Positions 35,017 through 44,454 are shown, numbered from the stretch's first letter. The stretch: DNA of 64,000 nt from Streptomyces tendae (GCF_008632955.1 NZ_CP043959.1:3658001-3722000); one strand, 5' to 3'. Numbers and translations are program-made. The notes: generated from the letters alone by a model not told the origin.

Positions 35017-35931
35017 ATGACACAGCCGTTGCGGGACAAGGTGGCGCTGGTGGCCGGGGCGACCCGGGGAGCCGGACGGGGCATCGCCGTGGAACTCGGC
35101 GCGGCGGGTGCCACGGTGTACGTCACGGGCCGCAGCACCCGCGCCCGCCGCTCCGAGTACGACCGTCCCGAGACGATCGAGGACACCGCCGATCTGGTCA
35201 CCGAGGCCGGCGGCCGGGGTATCGCCGTACCCACCGACCACCTGGAACCGGCGCAGGTGAAGGCGCTCGTCGACCGGATCGCCGCCGAACAGGGCCGGCT
35301 CGACGTCCTCGTCAACGACATCTGGGGCGGCGAGACGCTCTTCGCGTGGGAGGCCCCCGTCTGGGAGCACGACCTCGACAAGGGCCTGCGGCTGCTGCGC
35401 CTCGCGGTGGAGACCCACGCGATCACCAGCCATCACGCGCTGCCGCTGCTGCTGCGCCGCCCCGGCGGACTGGTCGTCGAGGTCACCGACGGCACCGCCG
35501 AGTACAACCGCGACCACTACCGGGTGTCGTTCTTCTACGACCTGGCCAAGTCCTCGGTGCTCCGCATGGCGTTCGCCCTCGGCCACGAACTCGGCCCGCG
35601 TGGCGCGACCGCCGTCGCCCTCACCCCGGGCTGGCTGCGCTCGGAGATCATGCTCGAGCACTTCGGCGTGCGGGAGGACAACTGGCGCGACGCGCTGGAG
35701 AAGGTGCCGCACTTCGCCATCTCCGAGACACCGCGCTACGTGGGCCGCGCCGTCGCCGCGCTCGCCGCCGACCCGGAGGTGGCCCGCTTCAACGGCACCT
35801 CCCTCTCCAGCGGCGGCGTCGCCCAGGAGTACGGCTTCACCGACCTCGACGGCAGCCGCCCCGACGCCTGGCGGTACCTGGTGGAGGTGCAGGACCCGGG
35901 CCGCCCGGCGGACGTCACCGGCTACCGCTGA
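35017..35931 (+). CDS. Short-chain dehydrogenase/reductase
   Basis: 304 residues from the ATG at 35017 with a GGAAGG-like ribosome site. Cofactor motif GATRGAGRGIAVEL, then TGRSTRARR (Arg pair favouring NADP), NDIWGG in place of NNAG, and a catalytic Tyr/Lys in YDLAKSSV. The NDIWGG variant and the 300-residue length place it in the atypical actinobacterial SDR subgroup rather than the classical FabG type. It lies after a strong terminator, 204 bp from the previous gene, and 65 bp before another SDR. Substrate unknown. Confidence 0.87.
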   Translation: MTQPLRDKVALVAGATRGAGRGIAVELGAAGATVYVTGRSTRARRSEYDRPETIEDTADLVTEAGGRGIAVPTDHLEPAQVKALVDRIAAEQGRLDVLVNDIWGGETLFAWEAPVWEHDLDKGLRLLRLAVETHAITSHHALPLLLRRPGGLVVEVTDGTAEYNRDHYRVSFFYDLAKSSVLRMAFALGHELGPRGATAVALTPGWLRSEIMLEHFGVREDNWRDALEKVPHFAISETPRYVGRAVAALAADPEVARFNGTSLSSGGVAQEYGFTDLDGSRPDAWRYLVEVQDPGRPADVTGYR

Positions 35932-35996
35932 AATCCGGGGCGGGCGGTGCGAAAAGGGCTTGCCGTGGTGATCGTAGGAGCGGCTACCTTCACCCC

Positions 35997-36792
35997 ATGA
36001 CGACGGACACAGGACGCTTCGCGGGGTACGGGGTTCTCATCACCGGGGCGGCACGCGGCATCGGCGCCGCCACCGCCACGCGGTTCGCCGAGGAGGGAGC
36101 GGGCGTCCTGATCGCCGACGCCGACCCGGAAGCGGGCCAGCACACGGCGGCGGAGCTGCGCGGACGCGGACTGACGGTGCAGGCCGTCGCCTGCGACGTG
36201 TCCGACCGGGCGTCCGTCGAGGCGGCCGTGGCCCACGCCGTCCGCCGCTTCGGTTCGCTCGACGTGCTGGTGAACAACGCCGCGCACTGCACCCCGGACG
36301 CGCCCCGCTTCGAGGACGAGCCGGAGGAGGAGTGGGCCGTGGACCTGGACGTCACCCTCACCGGCGCCTACCGGTGCTGCCGCGCCGCCCTGGCACACCT
36401 GGAGGCGTCCGGCCGGGGCGCGATCGTCACCGTCGGCTCGGTCAACGGGCTGCAGGACTTCGGCAACCACGCCTACAGCGCCGCCAAGGCGGGTCTGCTC
36501 TCCCTCACCCGCACCCTCGCCGGTCACGCGGGACCCCGGGGCGTCCGGGTCAACCTGGTGGCGCCCGGGACGGTCCGTACCCGCGCCTGGCGGGCCGGGA
36601 CGACGACATGGCGGCGATCTCGAAGCTCTACCCCTGGGCCGGGTCGGCGAGCCGGAGGACATCGCCGCCGCCGTCACGTTCCTCGCCTCCCGTGACGCGT
36701 CCTGGATCACCGGCACCACCCTGGTCGTGGACGGCGGCATCACGGCCGTCAACCACGGCTTCCACCGGGCGGTGGACCACCCCGGGAGGTGA
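35997..36792 (+). pseudogene. Short-chain dehydrogenase/reductase, two frameshifts as given
   Basis: ATG at 35997. The first frame holds [29 protein letters not shown] and the catalytic Tyr and Lys ([11 protein letters not shown]), then reads off after TRAWRAG. Adding one base near 36597 gives [13 protein letters not shown]; adding one C in the run near 36633 gives [35 protein letters not shown], the standard SDR ending, with a TGA at 36790. The repaired product is about 265 residues, a normal classical SDR. The catalytic core is intact, so sequence error is more likely than decay. Confidence 0.82.
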
Positions 36793-36979
36793 CGGGCCGT
36801 GCAAGCGGGTCGTTAGGCGTGAGGCGGCTCACGGCGAAGTGCCCGGAGCGCCGGACATAACGGTCCGGTTGCGCGTACAACCGAATTTCCTCCAAGCCGT
36901 CTACCTGGCAGCGCGTTCTACATACTGGCAGACTGTGCGCGGGCCAGCGCACACCTTCGCGGGAAAGGCGAAACGGACC

Positions 36980-37675
36980 ATGGGGGACATACGTAGACGG
37001 GGTGTCGTCGCCCTGGGGGTCACCGCACTGGTGGCCCCGCTCACGCTCGTGCTCGGCGCGTCGCCGGCTCAGGCCGCGAGTTGCACCACCTCGGCGGGGC
37101 CGTACCAGAAGAAGGTCGAGAAGTTCCTCGGCCGCCCGGTCGACGGCAAGCAGTCCGCTACCGACTGCAAGGCGATCCGTGCCTTCCAGAACAAGCACGG
37201 CATCCGGCCGAACATCGGATACGCGGGCCCCGTGACCTGGGGCGTCATGGATCTGATGAACAAGCAGAAGGCCGTCGGCAAGAACCCGAACAAGGCCGGC
37301 AAGTGCCCCACCAACAAGGGGCGTATCGCCTGCGTCAACCTGTCCCTCCAGCTCAGCTGGATCCAGGACGGCAAGAAGCTGGTCTACGGCCCCGTGCCGG
37401 TCCGCACCGGACGCAACGGGTACGAGACCCGCACCGGCCTGAAGAAGGTCTACTGGCGGAACAAGAACCACGTCTCGACCATCTACGACGTGCCGATGCC
37501 GTACAGCCAGTTCTTCGACGGCGGGCAGGCCTTCCACTCCGTGGGTGTCAGCATGTGGAACCCGCCCGGCTCGCACGGCTGCGTCAACATGACCAAGACC
37601 GCGGCCGTGAGGTACTGGTCGCTGCTGAAGAAGGGCGACGACGTCTACGTGTACGGCCGCAAGCCGGGCACCTGA
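36980..37675 (+). CDS. Secreted L,D-transpeptidase with peptidoglycan-binding domain
   Basis: 231 residues. The signal peptide (VALGVTALVAPLTLVLGASPAQAA) ends near residue 33. A peptidoglycan-binding-like region follows (KKVEKFLGR, AIRAFQNKHGIRP, PVTWGVMD), then a YkuD domain with the catalytic motif SHGCVNM and upstream HSVG. L,D-transpeptidases form 3-3 peptide crosslinks. Third-position bias is slightly less extreme than in neighbours (Lys- and Asn-rich). ATG follows AAACGGACC; the gene is preceded by 187 bp of non-coding DNA and followed by a clear terminator. Confidence 0.9.
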   Translation: MGDIRRRGVVALGVTALVAPLTLVLGASPAQAASCTTSAGPYQKKVEKFLGRPVDGKQSATDCKAIRAFQNKHGIRPNIGYAGPVTWGVMDLMNKQKAVGKNPNKAGKCPTNKGRIACVNLSLQLSWIQDGKKLVYGPVPVRTGRNGYETRTGLKKVYWRNKNHVSTIYDVPMPYSQFFDGGQAFHSVGVSMWNPPGSHGCVNMTKTAAVRYWSLLKKGDDVYVYGRKPGT

Positions 37676-37683
37676 GGTCCCCC

Positions 37684-37708
37684 GGCGCCCGGCCCGCGGC
37701 CGGGCGCC
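37684..37708 (+). terminator. Terminator hairpin after the L,D-transpeptidase gene
   Basis: GGCGCCCGGCC and GGCCGGGCGCC form a perfect 11-bp stem with a 3-nt loop nine bases after the stop. Confidence 0.8.
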
Positions 37709-37840
37709 ACGCGGCGCGTCGGGTGTGAACTCGCCCACGTTGCTTGCCAGATGGACGTGATCAGCAACACTGTCCGAAATGCCCGATGGGCGTGCGATTA
37801 CTCACAGCGCCTTCACCTCCGGGGCCGTATGCTTCACGGT

Positions 37841-38014
37841 ATGTCCACCAGTGTTGAACCTTCCTCCGAGCGATCGGCTGCCGAGGTCAACGAGGAGATC
37901 CGGGCCCTGTGGCTCCGGTCGGGCGGGACACTCAGCGTCGAACAGCGCGAGGAGTACCAGCGCCTGGTCGAGGAGTGGGCCTCGGCCCTCCCGCAGGCGG
38001 CCACGGCAGCCTGA
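37841..38014 (+). CDS. Small conserved-type hypothetical protein (57 aa)
   Basis: 57 residues (MSTSVEPSSERSAAEV...), with an amphipathic helical stretch EVNEEIRALWLRSGG and SVEQREEYQRLVEEWA. It has no Cys or membrane helix. It lies between two perfect terminators, has a typical Streptomyces codon pattern and resembles many small helical proteins of unknown role. No clear ribosome site; CTTCACGGT precedes the ATG, so a leaderless transcript is possible. Confidence 0.65.
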   Translation: MSTSVEPSSERSAAEVNEEIRALWLRSGGTLSVEQREEYQRLVEEWASALPQAATAA

Positions 38015-38034
38015 CCGTCCTCGGTATCACGATC

Positions 38035-38060
38035 GGGCACCCGTGAGCGCACGGGTGCCC
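38035..38060. terminator. Bidirectional terminator hairpin
   Basis: GGGCACCCGTG and CACGGGTGCCC form a perfect 11-bp stem with a 4-nt loop between convergent gene ends at 38014 and 38071. Confidence 0.8.
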
Positions 38061-38070
38061 TTCCCACCTC

Positions 38071-39456
38071 TCAGCCCCACATCGCCGAGTACTGCCGCCG
38101 GTACGCCTTGCGGTCCTGCTCGGCCCTGATCCAGCGGGACGCCACCAGCGCGACCAGGCTCCCGCCCATCACCAGCAGCCCCGGCCCCACGTTCCGCGGG
38201 TCGGCCAGCCGCGACAGCAGCGTCGACGGATCCGGCAGGATGTCCCGTACCGGGGCCGACGACCCCGGCGAGGCGGAGTCCGGCGCCGCCACCCCCTGCG
38301 CCTGCGACGGCGCGGGAGAGGGGTCCGCCGCGCCCCCGCCCTCCTGGGGCGCCACGATCAGCCGCACGTCCAGGTCGGTCAGCGCCTTCGTCAGCGGCTG
38401 GAAGTACGTCGTACCGCCCGCGCGGCAGTCGCCGCTGCCACCGGACGTGACGCCGAGCGCGACACCCTCCGAGAACATCGGCCCGCCACTGTCACCCGGC
38501 TCCGCGCACACGTCCGACTCGATCAGCCCGCCGACCGTGCCCTCCGGGTAGTTCACCGTCACGTCGAGCGCGGTCACCTCCCCGTCGCGCAGCCCGCTGG
38601 TGCTGCCGCTGCGGAAGATCCGCTGCCCCACGGTCGGGTCGGCCACCCCGGTGATCCGCACCCCCTTGCCGCCGCCCACCGCGACCACACCGGGGTCGGC
38701 GCCCGCCGTGCCGCCGGCGTACGCGATCAGCGAGTAGTCGTCCCCCGGGAAACTGCGCCCGACGGTCGTGCCGACCGCCTGCCGGCCCCCGTTGTCGGCG
38801 AACCACACCGACCCCTGCGGGCCGCAGTGACCGGCCGTGAGGATGAAGTCCTTCTCCCCGTCGGTCACGTTGAACCCGGCCGAACAGCGCCCGGCCGTCG
38901 ACAGGATCGGCAGGGCCCCGTTGAGGCGGGTGGTGAAGGCGCCCCGGACCCGCTCCATCCGCACGAAGTCCCCGATGCCGTCCGCGACGTCGGTCAGCGC
39001 CGACCAGTCGTCCGCGGTCACCGTGGTGTCGCCGCGCACCACCACCTGGTTGGTCCGGTAGTCCTTGAGCCAGGCGGTGCCGGGCACGCGCCGCGCCGAA
39101 CTCAGCGTCCTCGTCGCGGAGTCGAAGTCGTCCATGCTGTGGCGCACCATCTTCGGCTCGGCGCCCGCAGCCCGCACCTCGGCCGCCGCGTCCTCGTCGG
39201 TGACCGCGACCACCGTCCTGCCGTCCGACCCGATCCAGCTGCCCGCCGTACGGGACGTGCCGAGCCGCTGGACCAGGGCCGCGCCCGGTCCGGCGGCGGC
39301 CTTGTCGGCGGGCGACGCGGTGGAGAACGGGACGGCGTCGGGCGTGCCCGGCTCACTGGCCACGGCCCGCGTGACCATCGTGGCGCCCAGCAGGAGTCCG
39401 CCGACGGCCGCCAGCCGTGTCACTCGCCGGACCACCCGTCGTCGTGCGTGCCTCAT
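38071..39456 (-). CDS. Membrane-anchored S1 serine protease with C-terminal TM helix
   Basis: 461 residues from the ATG at 39456. An Arg-rich N-terminus then a hydrophobic signal segment (LAAVGGLLLGATMVTRAVA); a pro-region of about 130; an S1 domain with LTAGHC, DDYSLIAYA and GDSGGPM; a Pro/Ser-rich linker; and near the C-terminus a single transmembrane helix (GPGLLVMGGSLVALVASRW) ended by charged residues. It is clearly paralogous to the protease at 12068, but anchored rather than carrying a repeat tail. Likely active on the outer face of the membrane. It ends at a terminator shared with the small gene. Confidence 0.9.
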   Translation of the reverse strand: MRHARRRVVRRVTRLAAVGGLLLGATMVTRAVASEPGTPDAVPFSTASPADKAAAGPGAALVQRLGTSRTAGSWIGSDGRTVVAVTDEDAAAEVRAAGAEPKMVRHSMDDFDSATRTLSSARRVPGTAWLKDYRTNQVVVRGDTTVTADDWSALTDVADGIGDFVRMERVRGAFTTRLNGALPILSTAGRCSAGFNVTDGEKDFILTAGHCGPQGSVWFADNGGRQAVGTTVGRSFPGDDYSLIAYAGGTAGADPGVVAVGGGKGVRITGVADPTVGQRIFRSGSTSGLRDGEVTALDVTVNYPEGTVGGLIESDVCAEPGDSGGPMFSEGVALGVTSGGSGDCRAGGTTYFQPLTKALTDLDVRLIVAPQEGGGAADPSPAPSQAQGVAAPDSASPGSSAPVRDILPDPSTLLSRLADPRNVGPGLLVMGGSLVALVASRWIRAEQDRKAYRRQYSAMWG

Positions 39457-39590
39457 GCATGGCTCCAGAACCTCGACAGCGCGGTGCGGCGCACCGCGGG
39501 GCCTCCTCCGAGCCGAGTGCCCCTCGTCCATACGGCCCCGGGGCCCCCCGCGTTCAGTCCGGACGCATGTCGATGTGCGCGGCCTCGCGC

Positions 39591-40618
39591 TCAACCGGCC
39601 GTACGCGCCGAGGAGTCGGGGCGCGCGAGGCCCAGCACGGCCGCGCTGCGGGCGTCCCCCACACCGACGCCGGGTCCACGTAGGGACGCAGCAGCGGGAC
39701 GAGCCGCGGGTCGCCGAGGCCTCGAGCGGCTTCACCGGCCGCCTTCCGGGCGATCCCGGCGAGGAAGTCCGCCAGCTGCACCCGCGGATCGTCCCGCGCG
39801 ACGACCAGCCGCACCTCCCGCAGTGCGACACCGGAGCGCCGGGCGGTGTCCTCGATCCAGGCGATGCGCTCGGGCGTCAGCAGGTTCTGCCGGTCGTGCA
39901 CCAGCCGCACCGGACGGTGCCCGGGCCCGCTCCAGTACGCGGCCGTGGCGACGATCGCCGGGAGCAGCGGGTTGAGGACGGGGATGCGCGCCGCCGGGCC
40001 GCCGAGCAGCTCCGCCCGGTAGGCCTCGGCCCGCTCGCGCCCCGCCGTCAGCCGAGCCAGCACCGGCGCGGCCGCCGTACCGGCGTAGGCCCGGCACAGG
40101 TCGTCGAGCGTCTCGAAGAACAGCGGCACGGAGGACCCCGGCTCCGCGCCGTTACGGCTGCGCAGCAGCCGGTTGGCCACGGACAGGAACCGCTGCCACC
40201 CCTGCGCCTCGAGCGCCTCACGCCCCGTACGGAACAGCTCCGCCGCGGCGCCCGGGTCCTCCAGCAGCACGGCGGCCAGCCGGTCCACCACGAAGAACGA
40301 CTTCTCGGTGAGGTGCACCCGCGCCGCCCCGTGCAGCGGACCGCCGGGCGCGAGCAGCCACTCCAGCACCGCCCGGTGCTTCTCCCGCAGCAGATGGGTC
40401 GCCTTGTACTCGGACGCCGGTGAGCGGATCCGCTCGCGGATCTCCCGCAGCGCGCCGGCCGCGACGGGGACGGGGACGTGCACACCGGCGTGCGCGAACA
40501 CGTCGGTGTTCCCGCCGGTCAGGTTCTCGCCGTCCGACCCCGACTCGTCGCAGGCGATCTCCAGGACTGTCCCGTCACCGTCTCCGGGCGGCGCCCGGAA
40601 ATGCTGATGTGGGTCCAC
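39591..40618 (-). pseudogene. DUF3800-like protein, C-terminal frameshift as given
   Basis: GTG start at 40618 ([16 protein letters not shown]). The N-terminal [12 protein letters not shown] segment, with the acidic Asp-Glu-Ser-Gly signature, and a later acidic residue set (RLVHDRQNLLTPERIAWIED) fit DUF3800, a predicted RNase H-like family. As given, the frame runs to 39554 with an odd ending (WGTPAARPCW...). Adding one G to the run at 39656-39660 gives VWGDARSAAVLGLARPDSSARTAG and a stop at 39591-39593, which looks natural. About 340 residues. Function unknown; often near mobile or defence genes, though none is here. Confidence 0.7.
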
Positions 40619-40642
40619 ACCACGCCCCCTATCGTGTGTTTC

Positions 40643-41842
40643 ATGACCAGGATCCCGCACGACACGTCCGGTGAACCGAATCCCCTCACGGCGCTTTCCC
40701 TGGATCAGCTGCGCCGCCGCACCAGCATGAAGTGGCGGACCCATCCCGAGGACGTCCTGCCCGTGTGGGTGGCCGAGATGGACGTGCCCGTGGCCGAACC
40801 GGTCGTACGAGCGGTCACGGAGGCGATGCGGACCGGCGACACCGGGTATCCCGCGGGCACCGCCTACGCCGAGGCGCTGGCCGCCTTCGCGGGCAAGCGC
40901 TGGGACTGGCCCGAGCTCGCCGTGGAGCGCACCGCGATCGTGCCCGACGTGATGCTGGGCGTGGTCGAGATGCTGCGGCTGGTCACCGGACAGGGCGACG
41001 CGGTCGTGGTGAACCCGCCCGTCTACCCGCCCTTCTTCGACTTCGTGCGGCACGCGGAGCGCCGGGTGGCCGAGGCCCCGCTCGGCGCGGACGCACGGCT
41101 CGACCTCGACGTCCTGGAGGACACCTTCCGGGAGGTGACGGCCGGCGGTGGTCGGGCCGCCTACCTGCTGTGCAGCCCGCACAACCCGACCGGCACCGTG
41201 CACACCGCCGACGAGCTCACGGCGGTGGCGGCGTTCGCCGAGCGGTACGGGGTGCGCGTCGTCGCCGACGAGATCCATGCGCCCCTGGTGCTCGGTGACG
41301 CCCGCTTCGTGCCGTACCTGAGCGTGCCCGGCGGCGAGCGGGGGCTGTCGCTGATGTCGGCGTCCAAGGCGTGGAACCTGGCCGGACTGAAGGCGGCCCT
41401 CGCCGTCGCCGGACCCGGGGCGGGCGACGAACTGGCGCGGATGCCCGAGATCGTCGGCCACGGACCGAGCCATGTCGGCATCCTCGCCCACACCGCCGCC
41501 CTGCGGGACGGCACCGCCTGGCTGGACGCCCTGCTCGCCGGTCTCGACGCCAACCGCAGGCTGCTCACCGGCCTCCTGGCCGAACACGTGCCGGCCGTCC
41601 GGTACCGGCCGGGCGACGGCACCTACCTCGCCTGGCTCGACTGCCGCGACCTCGGCCTGGGCGACGATCCCGCCGCGGCGTTCCTCGCACACGGCCGGGT
41701 GGCGCTCACCGGCGGGCTGCCCTTCGGTACCGGCGGCGCGGGCCACGCCCGGCTGAACCTCGCCACTTCGCCCGAGGTGCTCACGGAGGCGGTACGGCGG
41801 ATGGCCGAAGCCGCGCGGGCGGCGGGCGGCGCCCGTGGCTGA
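40643..41842 (+). CDS. PatB/MalY-type PLP-dependent C-S lyase / aminotransferase
   Basis: 399 residues. The fold-type I signature is clear: [13 protein letters not shown] near the N-terminus, [34 protein letters not shown], and the PLP lysine in [14 protein letters not shown]. The WVAEMD and NPPVYPPF segments mark the MalY/PatB branch, which typically cleaves cystathionine or other cysteine S-conjugates. The next gene's GTG overlaps its end by 8 bases, so a methyltransferase is co-translated: a possible thiol-release and methylation pair (inference). Confidence 0.9.
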   Translation: MTRIPHDTSGEPNPLTALSLDQLRRRTSMKWRTHPEDVLPVWVAEMDVPVAEPVVRAVTEAMRTGDTGYPAGTAYAEALAAFAGKRWDWPELAVERTAIVPDVMLGVVEMLRLVTGQGDAVVVNPPVYPPFFDFVRHAERRVAEAPLGADARLDLDVLEDTFREVTAGGGRAAYLLCSPHNPTGTVHTADELTAVAAFAERYGVRVVADEIHAPLVLGDARFVPYLSVPGGERGLSLMSASKAWNLAGLKAALAVAGPGAGDELARMPEIVGHGPSHVGILAHTAALRDGTAWLDALLAGLDANRRLLTGLLAEHVPAVRYRPGDGTYLAWLDCRDLGLGDDPAAAFLAHGRVALTGGLPFGTGGAGHARLNLATSPEVLTEAVRRMAEAARAAGGARG

Positions 41843-42566
41843 CGACTGCTTCGCCCACCCCCGGCTCGCGGCCCTCTACGACCCGCTCGACGCCGACCGC
41901 GGCGACCTCGCGCCCTATCTGCGCATCGCCCGGGAGTTCGGAGCGCGCCAGGTGCTGGACATCGGCTGCGGCACGGGGGTGTTCGCCCTGCTCCTCGCGG
42001 ACCACGGCCTGGGCGTCGTGGGCGTCGACCCCGCCGCCGCGTCCCTCGACGTCGCCCGCGCCAAGCCGGGCGCCGCGCGGGTCCGCTGGATCGAGGGCGA
42101 TGCGACGGACCTGCCGCCGCTCCGGGCCGACCTCGCCACCATGACGGCGAACGTCGCCCAGGCGATCGCGGACCCGGGCACCTGGCACGCCACCCTGCGC
42201 GGCGCCCGGGCGGCACTGCGGCCCGGCGGTCACCTCGTCTTCGAGACCCGCGACCCGGCCCGGCGCGCGTGGGAACGCTGGACCCGCGAGCATTCCTACG
42301 CCCACGCCGACGTGCCGGGTGTCGGCGGGGTCGAGAGCTGGCACGAAGTGACCGACGTGGACGGCCCCTTGGTGTCGTTCCGCACGACGTTCGTGTTCGC
42401 GTCGGACGGAGCGGTCCTGACCTCGGACTCGATCCTGCGGTTCCGTGAACGCGAGGAGGTCGAGGCGGACCTCGCCGACCACGGCTACGTCCTGGAGGAC
42501 GTACGGGACGCCCCTGACCGTCCGGGCCGCGAGTTCGTGTTCGTCGCGCGCCGGCCGGAGGGCTAG
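41835..42566 (+). CDS. Class I SAM-dependent methyltransferase
   Basis: 243 residues from a GTG overlapping the lyase gene. Motif [18 protein letters not shown], the acidic loop [15 protein letters not shown], motif II-like region [16 protein letters not shown], and post-motif strands ([14 protein letters not shown]). Belongs to the Methyltransf_25 group acting on small molecules. Coupled to a PatB-like C-S lyase, so a thiol or thioether substrate is plausible. C-terminal [16 protein letters not shown] helix is typical of this subgroup. Confidence 0.9.
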   Translation: MADDCFAHPRLAALYDPLDADRGDLAPYLRIAREFGARQVLDIGCGTGVFALLLADHGLGVVGVDPAAASLDVARAKPGAARVRWIEGDATDLPPLRADLATMTANVAQAIADPGTWHATLRGARAALRPGGHLVFETRDPARRAWERWTREHSYAHADVPGVGGVESWHEVTDVDGPLVSFRTTFVFASDGAVLTSDSILRFREREEVEADLADHGYVLEDVRDAPDRPGREFVFVARRPEG

Positions 42567-42641
42567 GGTCCCGGCCTCCTGCGAAGGAGCGGCCGGTCCC
42601 GCGCGGCCGGCGGACTCACCGGGTGGGCCGGCCTGGGCATC

Positions 42642-42740
42642 GTGAAACTCCTCGAAGGGCGCCGCGGGCAGACCTACGCCGACATGGAATGGGAACCCAA
42701 GGCCGCCTTCACGGCGGTGGCGCAGCGGTACCGGAGGTGA
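42642..42740 (+). pseudogene. Possible remnant of a gene C-terminus
   Basis: A 32-codon frame (VKLLEGRRGQTYADMEWEPKAAFTAVAQRYRR) with coding-like composition but no ribosome site; the same frame extends upstream as TGWAGLGI before losing sense. The WEPKAAF..VAQRYR pattern resembles the end of some glycoside-hydrolase-like TIM-barrel proteins, a weak impression only. Probably a relic left by deletion. Confidence 0.3.
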
Positions 42741-42766
42741 CAGGTCATGTGTACGGCGGTCACGGC

Positions 42767-43234
42767 TCAGCCGGAGTGCCGGGGTCGCCAGACGTAACGG
42801 ACGTCCGGCTCGCGCTCCTCGTTGCCCGAGCCGTCCGTGTGCTCGACCGCGAGGAAGCCGTGCCGTTCGTAGAAGCGCCGGGCCGGTTCGTTGACCTGGA
42901 AGGTCCACAGCGACAGCCCGTCCGGCCGCCGCCGCTTGGCCAGGGCCATGAAACGGTCGCCCAACCCCCGCCCGCGCCACGACGGTTCGAGGTAGAGCTG
43001 CTCCAGTTCTCCTCCCTCCAGCACGAGGACCCCCACCACACCGTTGTCCACGAGCGCCACCCAGGTCTCGTGACGGGGCACGACCACGTGCGGGAACCAG
43101 GCCCGTACCTCGGCGTCGTCATGCGCGCGGCGCACCGACGGCAGGGCGGCGGCGAAGGAACGCAGCCAGACGTCGGCCGCGCCGAGTGCGTCCGTACGGC
43201 CGGCACGGCGAAGAACGACATCATCACTGTTCAC
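42767..43234 (-). CDS. GNAT-family N-acetyltransferase
   Basis: 155 residues from a GTG at 43234 (VNSDDVVLRRAGRTDALG). GNAT features: strand-helix start, FAAALPSVRRAHDD, acceptor strand VGVLVLEGGELEQLYLEPSWRGRGLGDRFM with the acetyl-CoA pyrophosphate loop R-G-R-G-L-G, and the C-terminal NEPARRFYERHGFLAVEHT. Acetylates a small amine or protein N-terminus; substrate unknown. Its own transcription unit, divergent from the PPOX-type gene with a 145-bp gap. Confidence 0.9.
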   Translation of the reverse strand: MNSDDVVLRRAGRTDALGAADVWLRSFAAALPSVRRAHDDAEVRAWFPHVVVPRHETWVALVDNGVVGVLVLEGGELEQLYLEPSWRGRGLGDRFMALAKRRRPDGLSLWTFQVNEPARRFYERHGFLAVEHTDGSGNEEREPDVRYVWRPRHSG

Positions 43235-43379
43235 AGCGCGAGACTGTCGCAGACCACCCCTCGCACCGCATCCCGATTTCCCGCCGCCCGCCTCCGCCCG
43301 CGGAGTCCTGCGATCGCTTCCGGTCACGGTGCGGGGCGACTCCCGGCGGTACGGGCGCGAACGGGCCTACACTCGGGGC

Positions 43380-43760
43380 ATGGACGACGCGTTGCGGGAC
43401 CGGCTCGGGGCGGGGAAGTACCTCCTGCTCACCAGCTTCCGGAAGAACGGCACGCCCGTCGCCACACCGGTGTGGGTGGTGCGCGACGGCGACGCGCTCG
43501 GGGTGTGGACCGCCGCCGACTCCTGGAAGGTGAAGCGCGTCCGTGCCCGCGGTGACGTCCTCGTGGGGCCGTGCGACGTACGCGGCAACCCGACCGGTGA
43601 CCAGGTACCGGCCACCGCTGAGGTCTGCGACGCGGACACCACGGCGCGCTACCGGGAGCTGATCGCCCGCAAGTACGGCGTGATGGGGCGGCTGACGCTG
43701 CTGGGCAGCCGTCTGCGCCGCGGTGCGAGCGGTACGGTGGGCATCCGCGTCACCCTCTGA
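43380..43760 (+). CDS. PPOX-class F420-dependent or flavin oxidoreductase-like protein
   Basis: 126 residues. The split-barrel fold starts LGAGKYLLLTSFRKNGTPVATPVWVVRDGDALGVWTA, then KVKRVRARGDVLVGPCDVRGN and the C-terminal helix YRELIARKYG. This is the short PPOX class F420-dependent group common in actinobacteria, reducing small unsaturated substrates with F420H2; a simple F420- or heme-binding role is an alternative. No ribosome site is obvious before the ATG at 43380. Confidence 0.85.
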   Translation: MDDALRDRLGAGKYLLLTSFRKNGTPVATPVWVVRDGDALGVWTAADSWKVKRVRARGDVLVGPCDVRGNPTGDQVPATAEVCDADTTARYRELIARKYGVMGRLTLLGSRLRRGASGTVGIRVTL

Positions 43761-43800
43761 CTCGCGCCCGGCGCACGGCAGTTGAGTCAGGAGGGCCGTG

Positions 43801-44214
43801 TCAGGTCCAGGCCCGCAGCGGCTCGTCCACGAGCTGGAACACCGGCTCGCCGCGCACCGGGTCCTCCGCCGTCGACAGCCGCACCCGGTCGCCGCTGTGG
43901 ATGCCGATGGGCGGGCCCATGACCCGCCCGCGCACCACGAACCCCTCGGCCATCTCGATCAGTGACACATTGCGTGCCGCCGGGGTGTTGCGGTGCAGCA
44001 CCGTCGAGTGGCGCACGGTGCCGAGGCCCTCGCTACGCTCCGTCCGCAGGTCGCTGCCCTGACAGACCGGGCACAGCAACCGGTGGTACATCGCCGTGCC
44101 GCACCAGGTGCAACGCTGGAAGAGCATGGCGTCCTGGTCCGTGCCCCGCGGTTCGAGCAGGCGCGTAGCGGAACCGGCTGCCTGCTGAGCGACGTTCCCT
44201 GAGAAGTGGTACAC
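43801..44214 (-). CDS. Zn-ribbon / OB-fold (DUF35-type) protein
   Basis: 137 residues from a GTG at 44214 chosen because GGAG lies about ten bases upstream; the in-frame TTG at 44223 is an alternative. Contains a zinc ribbon C-x2-C...C-x2-C in CTWCGTAMYHRLLCPVC (about 39-55), then an OB-like beta domain (TVLHRNTPAARNVSLIEMAEGFVVRGRVMG, GDRVRLSTAED). DUF35 proteins sit with thiolase-like enzymes and present acyl-CoA; no thiolase is next to this one. Divergent operators lie about 100 bp upstream. Confidence 0.8.
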   Translation of the reverse strand: MYHFSGNVAQQAAGSATRLLEPRGTDQDAMLFQRCTWCGTAMYHRLLCPVCQGSDLRTERSEGLGTVRHSTVLHRNTPAARNVSLIEMAEGFVVRGRVMGPPIGIHSGDRVRLSTAEDPVRGEPVFQLVDEPLRAWT

Positions 44215-44312
44215 GCTGGTCAACTCCCTGCACTCGGCCGGACTTCCACGCGCTCGGTCGCCCGGGCACGCGCCTGCCCGGTGGCCGTGCCACCGCGCAC
44301 AGCCACAGATTA

Positions 44313-44348
44313 TGGCACTGAGTGCCACGAGTAAAGGCACTCAGTACC
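44313..44348. promoter_or_regulatory. Tandem operator: two GGCACT-N-AGTGCC-like boxes
   Basis: Box 1 is TGGCACT-G-AGTGCCA (44313-44327), a perfect 7-1-7 inverted repeat. Box 2 is GGCACT-C-AGTACC (44336-44348), matching 5 of 6 pairs. Their centres are 22 bp apart, about two helical turns. Strong candidate for a dimeric regulator (TetR-like); no regulator gene is adjacent. They lie between the DUF35 gene and the small membrane-protein gene. Confidence 0.7.
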
Positions 44349-44454
44349 CTCTTGTGCGGAGCGAGGGCGGCTTTCGAAGCCTCGCGGCATGTGACGGGTC
44401 TGGGTCCGCGATGGCCGGGCATACGGGCAACATCCCGACGAGAGGAGCTCGTTC

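Noticed and set aside
42623..43555. Plus-strand 310-codon frame across the GNAT gene
   Set aside because: Antisense to a clear GNAT protein; composition is that of a shadow.
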